DNA of 46,972 nucleotides from an uncultured Oxalobacter sp. (GCA_934270705.1 CAKQQG010000008.1:1-46972); one strand, 5' to 3'; shown: positions 26,391 to 36,220, counted from the first letter of the stretch. Program-made: numbers and translations. The notes: generated from the letters alone by a model not told the origin.

Positions 26391-27083
26391 ATGAAAGTTT
26401 TTCTGGCTGATACAAGTATGTCTGCGGTTTCGAAACTGGAGCGGGCATTGGTGTTTTCAGGTTTTTCCTGTGAAAAACAGATATTTTCGGGAAAGTTTCC
26501 GGAATTTTGCATGCGTTCGGATGAAAGGGAAACAAAGGGGGTTTTGCTGCTGGGGGCGGGTCTTGATGTGGGGACCATGCAGGGGTTCATACGGCATTGC
26601 CATCAGATGTGCTCTGTCATGCCGGTAATCGCGGTTGTCGAGGCCGGGGAATGTGATGCGATTCAGGCGCTGCTTGAGGCGGGTATTGCGGATTATCTGT
26701 GTATGCCGGTTCGTTTGCGTGAACTGGTCACGCGGGTCAGTCTGGCGATCAGGCGGGCTTATCCTTCTGAATATGCAGCCGCCATTACTACTGTCGGCCC
26801 TTTTGTCTTTTCGCGTTATCCAAACAGGGTGATGCGGGATGGAAAAGAAATCGTTTTGACGGCGCGGGAATTCGAACTGGCATTGTTGTTGTTTACGCAT
26901 ATCGGACAGCCGTTGTCGCGTTTGACGCTCGAAGAAACGGTCTGGCCGGATAATGCAAATGAATCAAGCCGGACTGTCGATACGCATGTTTCCCGTGTGC
27001 GGAACAAGCTCGGTTTGCATGAAGCTTCCGGATTTTGTCTGCAACAGGTCTATGGATATGGATACCGACTGGTTCCGGCATGA
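26391..27083 (+). CDS. OmpR/PhoB-type response regulator with degenerate receiver
   Basis: About 230 residues from ATG 26391. The C-terminal winged helix is intact: VMRDGKEIVLTAREFELALLL, LSRLTLEETVWP, SRTVDTHVSRVRNKL and QQVYGYGYRLV, so it should bind DNA. The N-terminal ~120 residues have receiver-like spacing but lack key residues: the acidic pair is reduced to one Asp (FLADTS), the phospho-acceptor position reads Gly in LLLGAG, the Thr/Ser position is Val (AVVEAG) and the conserved Lys is Met (YLCMPV). It probably works without phosphorylation. No sensor kinase gene is adjacent; it is divergent from hss. Confidence 0.85.
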   Translation: MKVFLADTSMSAVSKLERALVFSGFSCEKQIFSGKFPEFCMRSDERETKGVLLLGAGLDVGTMQGFIRHCHQMCSVMPVIAVVEAGECDAIQALLEAGIADYLCMPVRLRELVTRVSLAIRRAYPSEYAAAITTVGPFVFSRYPNRVMRDGKEIVLTAREFELALLLFTHIGQPLSRLTLEETVWPDNANESSRTVDTHVSRVRNKLGLHEASGFCLQQVYGYGYRLVPA

Positions 27084-27111
27084 CCGGTCAGGCACAGACT
27101 GTGCGATGCAC

Positions 27112-27140
27112 GGAAACAGGGGGATCGGACACGCTATAAT
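27112..27140 (+). promoter_or_regulatory. Possible promoter of prfA
   Basis: A perfect -10 TATAAT is at 27135-27140, 54 bases before the prfA ATG. The -35 position (27112-27117, GGAAAC) is poor. Confidence 0.45.
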
Positions 27141-27193
27141 GTCGGCTTGACCGATATACCTGTATGCTTTCTTGAAATATTTTTCGTACGACC

Positions 27194-28276
27194 ATGAAAT
27201 CTTCCATGCTGGCAAAACTGGAACAGTTGTCCGATCGTTTGACGGAAATCGACGCGTTGCTGATGCAACCCGATGTGGCGTCGGATCAGGAGAACTATCG
27301 CAAGCTCAATCGTGAGCATGCAGAACTTGCGCCGGTGGTGGCCTTGTACAAGGATTTTTCACAGGTACAGCAGGATGTCGAAACTGCCAGGGAAATGCTG
27401 ACTGATCCGGAAATGAAGGAATTCGCGCAGCAGGAAATCGGCGAAGCGGAAGAAAAGATGTCGAAGATCGAGGAAGAATTGCAAATCATGCTGCTTCCGA
27501 AAGACCCCGATGACGGCAAGAATATCTATCTGGAAATCCGTGCTGGAACCGGCGGGGATGAATCGGCGCTTTTCGCGGCCGATCTGCTCAGGATGTACAC
27601 GCGCTATGCGGAAAAAAACCGCTGGAAGGTCGAAGTCGTTTCGGCTTCCATGTCGGAGCTGGGCGGCTATCGTGAAGTGATCGTCCGGCTGGTCGGTCAG
27701 GATGTGTATTCAAAGCTCAAGTTCGAGTCCGGCGGACACCGGGTTCAGCGCGTTCCCGTGACGGAAACGCAGGGGCGTATCCATACTTCCGCCTGCACGG
27801 TCGCCGTGATGCCTGAAGCCGATGACGTCAGCGAAGTGCATATCAATCCGTCTGAAATCCGTGTCGATACTTTCCGGGCCTCCGGCGCCGGCGGGCAGCA
27901 CATCAACAAGACCGATTCCGCCGTCCGGATCACCCATTTGCCGACGGGTATCGTGGTCGAATGCCAGGATGACCGCAGCCAGCACAAAAACAAGGCGCAG
28001 GCCTTGCAGGTTCTGGCAGCGCGTATCAAGGACAAGCAGTTGCGAGAACAGCAGGCCAGGGAAGCGGCGACACGCAAGAGCCTGATCGGTTCGGGAGATC
28101 GCAGCGAACGTATCCGCACCTACAATTTCCCGCAGGGAAGGGTGACGGATCACCGGATCAACCTTACGCTTTACAAGCTGGAATTCATCATGGATGGCGA
28201 TCTGGATGAACTGGTCAATGCGCTGGCGGCGGAACACCGTACCGAATTGCTGGCGGAAATGGCGACGCATGCCTGA
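27194..28276 (+). CDS. prfA: Peptide chain release factor 1
   Basis: RF1 recognises UAA and UAG and triggers peptide release on the ribosome. The 360-residue product has the tripeptide anticodon PVT ([14 protein letters not shown]) typical of RF1 rather than RF2, the catalytic GGQ loop ([14 protein letters not shown]), and the C-terminal [14 protein letters not shown]. Length is standard. It is followed by dsbB and then prmC, whose product methylates the GGQ glutamine. Confidence 0.98.
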   Translation: MKSSMLAKLEQLSDRLTEIDALLMQPDVASDQENYRKLNREHAELAPVVALYKDFSQVQQDVETAREMLTDPEMKEFAQQEIGEAEEKMSKIEEELQIMLLPKDPDDGKNIYLEIRAGTGGDESALFAADLLRMYTRYAEKNRWKVEVVSASMSELGGYREVIVRLVGQDVYSKLKFESGGHRVQRVPVTETQGRIHTSACTVAVMPEADDVSEVHINPSEIRVDTFRASGAGGQHINKTDSAVRITHLPTGIVVECQDDRSQHKNKAQALQVLAARIKDKQLREQQAREAATRKSLIGSGDRSERIRTYNFPQGRVTDHRINLTLYKLEFIMDGDLDELVNALAAEHRTELLAEMATHA

Positions 28277-28365
28277 GTTTGCAGCGCGTCAAACGAAAGG
28301 AATATTTTTTCGCGGAAATGTCCGGTACGATTGCCTGATTGTCCGCAGGGTTGTATAAATCGGTT

Positions 28366-28827
28366 ATGAAATCCCGATATGTCCTGATAACCGTTGCACT
28401 GTTGTGCACGGGATTTATCCTGTTTGCATTGTATCTTCAGTTGTTCTGGATGATACTGCCGTGTCCGCTTTGCGTATTGCAACGGTATGCTTTCATTGTC
28501 GTCGGGCTGTGTGCATTTGCAGGACTGATGACGCGTCGGGTACGTATATGCGCTTTTCTTGCCTTTCTTGTTTCGGCGGCCGGCGCGGGACTGGCGTTTT
28601 ACCAGCTGTGGGTCATTGCACATCCGGGTATCCAGTGCGGCCGCGATCCGCTGGAAGCGGCGGTCAACGGGTTGTGGCCCGCCAAATGGTTTCCGGCACT
28701 GTTCCGTTCGGAAAGTCTGTGCGGCGATATTCTCGAACCCATAATGGGTCTGACACCACCGCAATGGGCGTTGGGCTGGTTTGTGGTGTTCGCCGTCGTC
28801 TTTTTCGTCATGATGCGCCGTGGATAA
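28366..28827 (+). CDS. dsbB: Disulfide bond formation protein B
   Basis: A four-helix inner-membrane protein of 153 residues that reoxidises DsbA and passes electrons to quinone. The first periplasmic-side pair is the CPLC motif (ILPCPLCVLQRYAF) and the second pair is in GIQCGRDPLE and SLCGDIL. ATG 28366 is chosen over an upstream in-frame alternative at 28339. It lies between prfA and prmC, which are usually direct neighbours. Confidence 0.94.
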   Translation: MKSRYVLITVALLCTGFILFALYLQLFWMILPCPLCVLQRYAFIVVGLCAFAGLMTRRVRICAFLAFLVSAAGAGLAFYQLWVIAHPGIQCGRDPLEAAVNGLWPAKWFPALFRSESLCGDILEPIMGLTPPQWALGWFVVFAVVFFVMMRRG

Positions 28828-28867
28828 GCTGCCAAATGCACAGGAAACGCCGGTCATTCATGCCGGT

Positions 28868-29686
28868 ATGACTATCCAGTCCGTTTTGCGCACAGTGAAG
28901 ATGATGCCGCTGGAATTGCGCGTGCTGCTGGAACATACCCTCGGGTTTACACGCGTGAAACTGATCACGCATGCCGATCATGTGTTGACGGAAACCGAAG
29001 CGGAAACGCTTCTTGATGCCGTATCCAGACGGCTGGCCGGAGAGCCGGTGGCCTATATCGTCGGGACACGGGAATTTTACGGCTTGCCCTTTACCGTGAC
29101 GCCGGATGTACTGATTCCACGACCGGAGACCGAATTGCTGGTCGAACTGTCGCTGCAATGTTTGCCAGAACGGGGCAGGCTGGCCGATATGGGAACCGGT
29201 TCCGGTGCGATAGCCGTTTCGGTTGCCGCCATGCGGCCCGATGCCGAAGTATGGGCGAGTGATGTATCGGAAAAGGCACTGGCTGTCGCACGGAAAAATG
29301 CCGGTGCCAATTTGCCGGAGGGTCGCTCCGTCCGCTTTTTGCAGGGCAGCTGGTTCGATGCATTCTCACGCGATGACCGTTTCGATGTGATTGTATCCAA
29401 TCCGCCTTATATCCATGCCCGGGACGATCATTTGCGTCAGGGAGATTTGCGGTTCGAGCCGCCGGATGCCCTGACGGATCATGCCGATGGTTTGTCTGCT
29501 CTTGCAATCCTGGTGAGACATGCGCCTGCGTTTCTGGCGAAGGGTGGCTGGCTGCTGATGGAACATGGTTATGACCAGTCCGTTGCAGTCCGGGACATGC
29601 TGCTGTCACGGGGTTATGTGTCCGTGCAGAGCTGGAAAGATCTGGCCGGTATCGAAAGGGTCAGCGGCGGACGGTACGGTATCTGA
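28868..29686 (+). CDS. prmC: Release factor glutamine methyltransferase
   Basis: PrmC (HemK) methylates the glutamine of the GGQ motif in RF1 and RF2. About 272 residues from ATG 28868, which fits the family N-terminus; a GTG at 28820 overlapping dsbB would give 288 residues. Visible motifs are REFYGLPFTVTPDVLIPRPETE, the SAM-binding ADMGTGSGAIAVS, and the N5-glutamine methyltransferase signature VSNPPYI, then GDLRFEPPDALTDH and LLMEHGYDQ. Placement near prfA fits the function. Confidence 0.95.
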   Translation: MTIQSVLRTVKMMPLELRVLLEHTLGFTRVKLITHADHVLTETEAETLLDAVSRRLAGEPVAYIVGTREFYGLPFTVTPDVLIPRPETELLVELSLQCLPERGRLADMGTGSGAIAVSVAAMRPDAEVWASDVSEKALAVARKNAGANLPEGRSVRFLQGSWFDAFSRDDRFDVIVSNPPYIHARDDHLRQGDLRFEPPDALTDHADGLSALAILVRHAPAFLAKGGWLLMEHGYDQSVAVRDMLLSRGYVSVQSWKDLAGIERVSGGRYGI

Positions 29687-29795
29687 GGTTTCCGTTTCCA
29701 TTCGTTCGGCGCGGCTGGTTTCAGCGGCGGCATATGGAAAAGCAACGATTTCATCCATGGATGGCATGCCGGCTCGTCAGGTAAAACGAAAACGT

Positions 29796-31172
29796 TCAGG
29801 ATTTGACGCGTCGAGGCGATTTTTTAAGGATTTTGGGAAACTGCCAGATGAAAATCAGCGTGCAGCAGATGGCTGCCGTGCCGTCGGCGATGGCCTCGGC
29901 GGCATAAACACCTGTGACGCCCATCAGGCGGGATAACAGAAAGGTCAGCGGGATCAGCAAAATGACTTTTCTGAGCAGAGCGATGAAAATCGAGATTTTG
30001 GCTTGTCCCAGCGAGACGAACATGTTCTGGCAAGCGCGTTGCAGTCCGAAGATACTCATGCCGCCCAGAAAGAGCGGCATTGTCCAGCTGACGGTTTCGA
30101 TCAGTTCGGCATCGCTGGTGAAGGCGCGGGCGATCGTGGCGGGAAACAGCATCATGATCAGTATCAGCGCGAGGTTGAACGAGAACATGATGGCGATGGC
30201 GATGACGGCGCAGCGTTTCACGCGGGATGTGTTGCCACGCCCATAGTTGTAGCTGGCGACGGGGACGAAGCCCTGGGCGAAACCGACCATCGGTACGCCG
30301 GCGATTTGCATGGCGCTTTGCAGGATGGTCAGGGTGCTGACATAGATATCCCCATACATTTTCAGATGACCGTTCAGGGCGAAACCGACCAGACTTTCGG
30401 TGCTGGCCATGACGAACGGAGATGCGCCCAGAGCGAGTATGCCGAAAACGATGCGGTAATCGGGACGGATATAGCGTCTTTCCAGTGGCAGCGAAGCACG
30501 GCTTGAACACAGAAAACCCAGTACGCAGGCGGCACTGCCCATTTGCGACAGGACGGTGGCGATGGCCGCTCCCCTGACGCCGAAGTCCAGCCAGAAGATG
30601 AAGATGGGGTCGAGAATGATATTCAGTATGGCGCCGGTCAGTACGGCAAGCATGCTGACAGTCGGTCGGCCCTGTATGTTGATGAAGCTGTTGAGCCCCG
30701 TGGCCATTTCGACGAACAGGGTGCCGAGCAAATAGATCGAGAGATAGTCGGTGGCGTATGGCAGTGTGTTTGTGGATGCGCCGGCAAATAGCAATACCGG
30801 TTCCATGAAGGTATAGATTATGGACGAGGTGCACAGGGTGAACAGCATCAGCAGCAAAAAACCGTTGCCCAGTATTTTGCCGGCACGTTCGCGGTCGCCT
30901 TGTCCCAGCGCGATGGCGGCCAGCGGCGCGCCACCGCCGCCGACGATCGCCGAGAAAGACGCGATCAGGATGATGATGGACGTCGTGACGCCGACACCGG
31001 CCAGCGCGTCGGTTCCGATGCCGGGAATGTGGCCGATATAGATCCGGTCCACCATGTTGTAGAGCAGGTTGACGAATTGCGCCGTGATGGCAGGCAGAGC
31101 CATTCTGAAAATGAGCGGAAGCAGATTTTCCTGTCCGAGTCGTTCTTCATAGCGGAAATTTCTGTTGTTCAT
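29796..31172 (-). CDS. MATE family efflux transporter
   Basis: A 458-residue inner-membrane transporter with two homologous six-helix halves. The N-terminus has RMALPAITAQFVNLLYNMVDRIYIGH and IVGGGGAPLAAIALGQGD; the second half has VGFAQGFVPVASYNYGRGN. These resemble the MepA/NorM-like MATE proteins, which export cationic drugs or metabolites using a Na+ or H+ gradient. It is a single gene on the minus strand with no regulator adjacent; the substrate is unknown. Confidence 0.93.
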   Translation of the reverse strand: MNNRNFRYEERLGQENLLPLIFRMALPAITAQFVNLLYNMVDRIYIGHIPGIGTDALAGVGVTTSIIILIASFSAIVGGGGAPLAAIALGQGDRERAGKILGNGFLLLMLFTLCTSSIIYTFMEPVLLFAGASTNTLPYATDYLSIYLLGTLFVEMATGLNSFINIQGRPTVSMLAVLTGAILNIILDPIFIFWLDFGVRGAAIATVLSQMGSAACVLGFLCSSRASLPLERRYIRPDYRIVFGILALGASPFVMASTESLVGFALNGHLKMYGDIYVSTLTILQSAMQIAGVPMVGFAQGFVPVASYNYGRGNTSRVKRCAVIAIAIMFSFNLALILIMMLFPATIARAFTSDAELIETVSWTMPLFLGGMSIFGLQRACQNMFVSLGQAKISIFIALLRKVILLIPLTFLLSRLMGVTGVYAAEAIADGTAAICCTLIFIWQFPKILKKSPRRVKS

Positions 31173-31283
31173 TCATCTCAGGATAATTTCTGGCGGAAAA
31201 TGTTTATTGTATGATCTTCACAGGTATTTGTCGGTTTCTTGTCGGCATGTCAAGACAGGTACGGGCGTGCCAATGACGTTTTT

Positions 31284-33014
31284 TCAGACAGTGGCATGCA
31301 TGAGCGTATGTTGTGCAGGTTGGCTGGATGATGGCCAGAGGTCGATGCGGCGATATTGACCAAGGCCTTTCGGCTCGCGGTGAGCGATGACGATGAACCC
31401 GGCATCAGGCAGTGAAGTACGTAAAAGATGATAGAGTTCTTCTTCGGCACAGGCATCCAGTGAACTGGTGGCTTCGTCGAGAAATACCCATTTCGGTTGG
31501 GTGGCCAGAATACGTGCCACCATCAGTCGCTGCTGTTCGCCGCCGGACAGGCGGTAGTCGCTGCCGATTTCTCCAGCCTGTTCAAGTTGTGCTTCATGGC
31601 GCGGACATGTCAGTCCGACTTTTTTCAGTAACTGGCGGATGTATTCCGGATCGTCAGGTTTGCCGGGATAGGCGATGCATTCGGCGAGACTGCCCAGTGG
31701 CAGATAGGCTTTTTGCGGCATGAACAGTATTTTGCCTGCCGGCAACGACACCTCGCCGTCACAGTGAGGCCAGATTCCGGAAAGCGCTTTTAGAAGGGTC
31801 GATTTGCCGATGCCGGAAGGGCCATCGATCCATATGGCTTCACCCGCAGTGACGACAAGTTCGGGAATGTGAAGCAGGTTTTGCCCGGATGGGTTACGTA
31901 GAGTCAGGTTGCGGATACAAAGCCGGTTATCGTTTGAATGGGAAACAGCAAGGGGCGAAGGTTGTTTGCCGATAGTTTCGGCATGATGCATGAAAGCAGA
32001 CAGACGGTTGGCTGTAGCCGAAAGTTCTGCAAGTTCCTTGTAGGAAAAAATGAACCATGACAGGGTCGTGACCAGACGGGTGAAAGCCGATCCGAGTTGC
32101 ATCAGTCCTCCAAGAGCGACAAATCCTGCGAGATAAGCCGGAAACGCCAGAAAGAGAGGAATGCGCAGAACAGTCATATAGTAGGGACGTGTGAAAAGAC
32201 CGAGGATGAATTCACGGTTGATACGATGACGCCAGTTTTCGATGATGCGTTTGTAGCGTTTGTCGATGATGTCGTTTTCCGCCGTTTCACCGTTTTCCAG
32301 TGCAACGGCTTCACGGGATTCGCGCAAGCGTGCCAGCGCGAAACGCATATCGGCTTCACGGTGTTGCTGAACGACGTTCAGTTTCATGAGCGGTGCACCC
32401 ATCCAGTGGGTCAGACCGCTGGAAACAAGAACGTATATGGGAGCTGCCCAGACAAGGTAATGCTCGATGACGATTTCCGTTCCGAAAAGAGTGAAAGCGA
32501 TCGGGAAATCCGACAGTTGCCACAATAGCGTGAGATAGGTCGTCAAACCGACGAGGCCGGTAAAGAGGTCCAGTCCTTTTCCTGTCAGCCTGTCGACGAA
32601 GATCCGGCAATCTTCCGATATTCTCTGATCAGGATTGTCCAGTGGCGAATTTTCATCCGTATTCATGTGCCAGTATGCCTTGTGGGAAAACCAGCGTTCC
32701 AGCGAAGCGCGGGTCAATGTGGTTCTCCAGCGGATCTGGACGAGTTGCCGGATATAGGATGCGACCAGAAATTGAAGGGCGCTGGCCAGTGTGATAAGAC
32801 CGAAAATTCCGATTTGCAACAATGCTGCATGTGCATCGTATTTTTCCAGTGCACTGTAAAAATCCTTGTTCCAGCTGATCATCCTGATGGCAAGCTGGAT
32901 TTCGACAAGGTTCAGTACCAGCACAATGAGACAGTAAAGGATACCGATTTTGCCTCCCGTTCCTTTGATACACAGACTGAGCAGGGTGGCAATGCGTTTT
33001 AAGGTGTTATTCAT
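31284..33014 (-). CDS. YddA/SbmA-BacA-like ABC transporter (fused permease and ATPase)
   Basis: About 576 residues from ATG 33014. The N-terminal membrane domain has the ABC-D/SbmA hallmark SWNKDFYSALEKYD and WRTTLTRASLERWF. The C-terminal ATPase has Walker A DGPSGIGKSTLLKAL, signature LSGGEQQRLMVAR and Walker B WVFLDEATSSLD. Related proteins import peptides or vitamin B12 (BacA, Rv1819c) rather than export. The start codon overlaps the stop of the ChaN-family gene, so it is coupled to the heme locus, and no HmuTUV-type importer is seen. A role in moving heme or another tetrapyrrole over the inner membrane is a hypothesis. Confidence 0.88.
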   Translation of the reverse strand: MNNTLKRIATLLSLCIKGTGGKIGILYCLIVLVLNLVEIQLAIRMISWNKDFYSALEKYDAHAALLQIGIFGLITLASALQFLVASYIRQLVQIRWRTTLTRASLERWFSHKAYWHMNTDENSPLDNPDQRISEDCRIFVDRLTGKGLDLFTGLVGLTTYLTLLWQLSDFPIAFTLFGTEIVIEHYLVWAAPIYVLVSSGLTHWMGAPLMKLNVVQQHREADMRFALARLRESREAVALENGETAENDIIDKRYKRIIENWRHRINREFILGLFTRPYYMTVLRIPLFLAFPAYLAGFVALGGLMQLGSAFTRLVTTLSWFIFSYKELAELSATANRLSAFMHHAETIGKQPSPLAVSHSNDNRLCIRNLTLRNPSGQNLLHIPELVVTAGEAIWIDGPSGIGKSTLLKALSGIWPHCDGEVSLPAGKILFMPQKAYLPLGSLAECIAYPGKPDDPEYIRQLLKKVGLTCPRHEAQLEQAGEIGSDYRLSGGEQQRLMVARILATQPKWVFLDEATSSLDACAEEELYHLLRTSLPDAGFIVIAHREPKGLGQYRRIDLWPSSSQPAQHTLMHATV

Positions 33015-33918
33015 CTTGCGCCTGTTTGCCTTCACGGTTTTTCGGCATGGCAATCCTTGTCGCACGGGGTTCCGGCATGTCGATCCGGAAAATGGCGTCA
33101 GCCATTTTCCGGTCGGGTTCCGGTTGCCATTCAGGTTGGTCAGAAGTCAGCAATACGGCCGTGTCGGTGATGCCGAGATCAGCCAGCTGATAAGGCGTTC
33201 CGTGACCATATTCAAGATGACCACGGCCGATGATGCCGATGATGAGCGGTTTGGGCACGTCTGGCGGTATTGCATCCAGCGCATGAACGATATTGCAGGC
33301 GAATGCCCTGTCCCAGGTTTGCATGGCACGCATGAAACGTTCGCGGTCAGTCCGTATCGCATTGGCGGTATTGTTCTGGCGGCGATGGCTTCCGTAAGCA
33401 GCCAGATGGGCATGATAGGCATCGGTGGCCGGTGCAGCCGGAGTCAGTCCATCACGTTCGGATTCGGGAATGGCATCCCACCCCAGTTGCCCGACACGTG
33501 AAACCAGTTCACGATAGCAGTTCAATGCCAGCATCCGGATTTTTTGCTGACGACAGAAGTGAAAAATCGGCAGGTAAATTTCGGCAGGGAAGCCCCATAC
33601 ATCGAGCCATTCGGATTTTTCAAGAAAGGTTTCCGTATCGAGCCGGCCATCCACCCATTCGTCGAGTACGGGCTGAAGTCGGCGCGGAAACATTTCGAAA
33701 CCCATCATCATATTCGGACGTAACGCGTAGAGCGTTGCGGCCACATGCAACTGCCAGCGATGGATTTCTGCGACATCATGTGTTTCGCCCAGCATGATGA
33801 CGGATTTTTTTGCCATTTCCGTCATCAGTGGTTTGAAGGACAGGATTTTGCCTGTTACGGGATCTATCCAGGTAGCACGCGGATGTGCGACGGTTTGCGG
33901 TTTGATTGTGTCAGTCAT
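33007..33918 (-). CDS. ChaN family putative heme-binding protein
   Basis: A 303-residue protein of the ChaN/DUF399 (Haem_bd_like) family. The hallmark is SVIMLGETHDVAEIHRWQL, followed by GFEMFPRRLQPVLDEW, LALNCYRELVSRVG, and near the end GIIGRGHLEYGHGTPYQL. Campylobacter ChaN is an iron-regulated outer-membrane lipoprotein that binds heme. This copy has no visible signal peptide or lipobox and no earlier start, so it looks cytoplasmic. It starts 10 bases after the receptor pseudogene and overlaps the ABC gene by eight bases. Confidence 0.85.
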   Translation of the reverse strand: MTDTIKPQTVAHPRATWIDPVTGKILSFKPLMTEMAKKSVIMLGETHDVAEIHRWQLHVAATLYALRPNMMMGFEMFPRRLQPVLDEWVDGRLDTETFLEKSEWLDVWGFPAEIYLPIFHFCRQQKIRMLALNCYRELVSRVGQLGWDAIPESERDGLTPAAPATDAYHAHLAAYGSHRRQNNTANAIRTDRERFMRAMQTWDRAFACNIVHALDAIPPDVPKPLIIGIIGRGHLEYGHGTPYQLADLGITDTAVLLTSDQPEWQPEPDRKMADAIFRIDMPEPRATRIAMPKNREGKQAQDE

Positions 33919-33928
33919 GTCGTCTCCG

Positions 33929-36220
33929 TCAGAAACTTGCCGAAAGACTGACGGCGAATGTACGTCCCGGACCGGTGTGGAGTTCCAGAGGATTGGTATA
34001 GATCGTGGCGGGATTGGCCGGATGGTCTTCCAGCGTGGCTGCCGAGCTGTCGAAGTAACGGCGGTTCAGGATGTTCAGTACAGATGCGGTCAGACGGAAG
34101 GTCTTGTCGATTTGCCAGTTCACATAACCATCGAACAGGGCATATCCGCCCGGTTTGAAGTAATCGTTGTCGCTGACACGGTCGATTCCGTGAGTAAAGG
34201 TACCGAACAGCTGGGTGGTAAGACCGTATTTCGGTATTTCATAGGTTATTCCCAGTATCGCTGACAAAGGGGAAGCACCGTCGAATGGGACATATTCCCG
34301 TCCGTTGTCACTGGTCTGCTTGCCGTACTGGTAAACGGCACTGCTGTTCAAAGTCCAGTTTCTCGCAAACCGCCACTCTGCAGCAGCTTCAAGACCGTAC
34401 AGTTTGACCTTGTCGACGTTTTTGTAGGTATATTTGAGTTCGTTGGCTATCTGCTGTCGGCCGAGAATGAAATTGGTGTAATCACTGTAAAAGGCACCGA
34501 TAGAGAACCAACCTTTATCGAATTGTCCCCTGAATCCGATATCGAACGATTTGACTTCTTCGGGTTTCAGGTCGGGATTCGGAACGAGCTGCATGACGCC
34601 CATGTCATAGGATGTGTAAAGCTGCTCGGCAGTCGGCATTTTGAATCCTTCCGCATAGCGTGCATAAATGGAGTACTGGTTGTTCAGTTTGAAAAGCGTT
34701 CCCAGTTGCGGCAGCCATTTTGTCTCACTGATCTTGCGAGGTTCGCTTCCCTCGATGATGTCGTAATACCGGTTTGGCGTCGGATCAAGGGAATAATATG
34801 CACGTCTGATACCGGGAATGAGTTTGAAACGGTCATTGAACAGTTTGATTTCATCCTGAAGGTACAGGTCTGCGCGGATCGTTTCGGCATTGGCGAAATT
34901 GCTGCCGCCACCTATGGTGGTGGTCGATGTTCCGAGCGTCAGATTGTCCGTTACGCTCTTGTTGTAGTAGTCCGTATCGGTTTTGTCGCCCTGGAAGCCG
35001 TAGGTCAGTGTGTGTTTCGTGGCGCCGAGATCGAAACTGGACGTGAACTGCACATCGGCCTGATAGAAATCCTGACCATAGTCGGTGTGTCCGGATGCGT
35101 AAAAATTCTGGTCTGTTTTCGTGTTTCTGTACCATCGGCGATCGGAAAGCGAGCGTTTTTGGGGAGAATAGGAAAGACGCCAGATCACGTTGTCCAGTGC
35201 CGCCGCATTGACATCCCAGTCGTGTTCCAGTGCGACGCGCAGCCGTGTCTGTCTCTGGTTTCTGAAACGGTCTCCGTTATCGGTGCTGGACATGCCCATC
35301 GCACTGGGAAGAATGCCCCGGTCATATAGTTGCTCGATATGGGTATCGGATTCGAAAAATTCGCCCGTCAGCTTGAACTGGTGGTCTGCGTTCGGCCGGA
35401 GTACCAGTTTGGTCAGGACATTGTTGACTTCGGCATCCGTCGGGTTGAAGCGGTCGCAGCCAAGACCATTGCGGTTACATCCCCATTGTCCTCCATCTGA
35501 GCGTGCATTTCGCAGCATGGTCTCGTGATAGGTACGGTGTGTGTAGCCGAACATGACCTGGGCTACCGGGTTCATTTGTGCTGCGACCATGGCATTCTGG
35601 CTGTGGGCATAATTGCTGCCGTCGAATCCGTAGCTGGCTGTTCCGCCTACCTGATTGCCTTTGAGAAGGTCATCCGGATCAAGTGTCCGTTACGACACCA
35701 TGCCGCCCTGTGCATCGGCTCCCCACAGAACCGATGCCGGTCCCCGCTGGATTTCGACGGCTTTCAGGGTCGACATATCGACGAAGTCGCGGTTGCCTGC
35801 ATCGTTGGCTTCGATCACGCGAGCTCCGTCAACGACGATCTGGACACGGTTGCCGCCTACACCGCGGATGGTGAACCCGCCGAGACCGCCAAAAGGCGTG
35901 GTTCCGGAAGCCTGGCGATTGACGGAGACCCCCGGCTGGTAACGGACCAGTTCCTGAATGTTGTTGACGTTGTGATCTTCGATTTCCTCACGGGTGATGA
36001 CACTGACCACAGCAGGTGTATCCAGCACTTTTTCTTCCTGTCTTGTCGCGGTTACCGTGATGGCTCCCATTTCATGAGGCGATTCTTCGCGGGTTTTCCA
36101 GTCTGACGCGACGTTATGTGTGGTTTCCGACAGTGTTTCATCCTGTTGCGCATGTGCCATGGGCGCAAGGCAGAGTGTGGCAGAGGCGAGGCCTATGCCC
36201 AGCTTGTAAAATTTTTTCAT
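33929..36220 (-). pseudogene. TonB-dependent heme-type receptor interrupted by an in-frame stop
   Basis: The minus strand encodes a full-length TonB-dependent outer-membrane receptor of about 762 sense codons with one internal TAA at 35692-35690. The first 176 codons give a signal peptide (MKKFYKLGIGLASATL... AHAQ), a TonB-box-like region and a plug domain (GGFTIRGVGGNRVQIVVDGA, RGPASVLWGADAQGGMVS). After the TAA the same frame continues RTLDPDDLLKGNQ without another stop for about 585 codons, through NPDLKPEEVKSFDIGFRGQF to a terminal Phe. Heme/hemoglobin receptors usually have Tyr at the stop position, so a Tyr codon (TAC/TAT) changed to TAA is likely. It may be a recent null allele, a readthrough site or a sequence error. 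Confidence 0.88.

Noticed and set aside
35690..35692. Recoding of the TAA in the receptor as selenocysteine or pyrrolysine
   Set aside because: Those use UGA and UAG. TAA is not a known recoding codon in this type of bacterium, and no stem-loop signal was seen after it.
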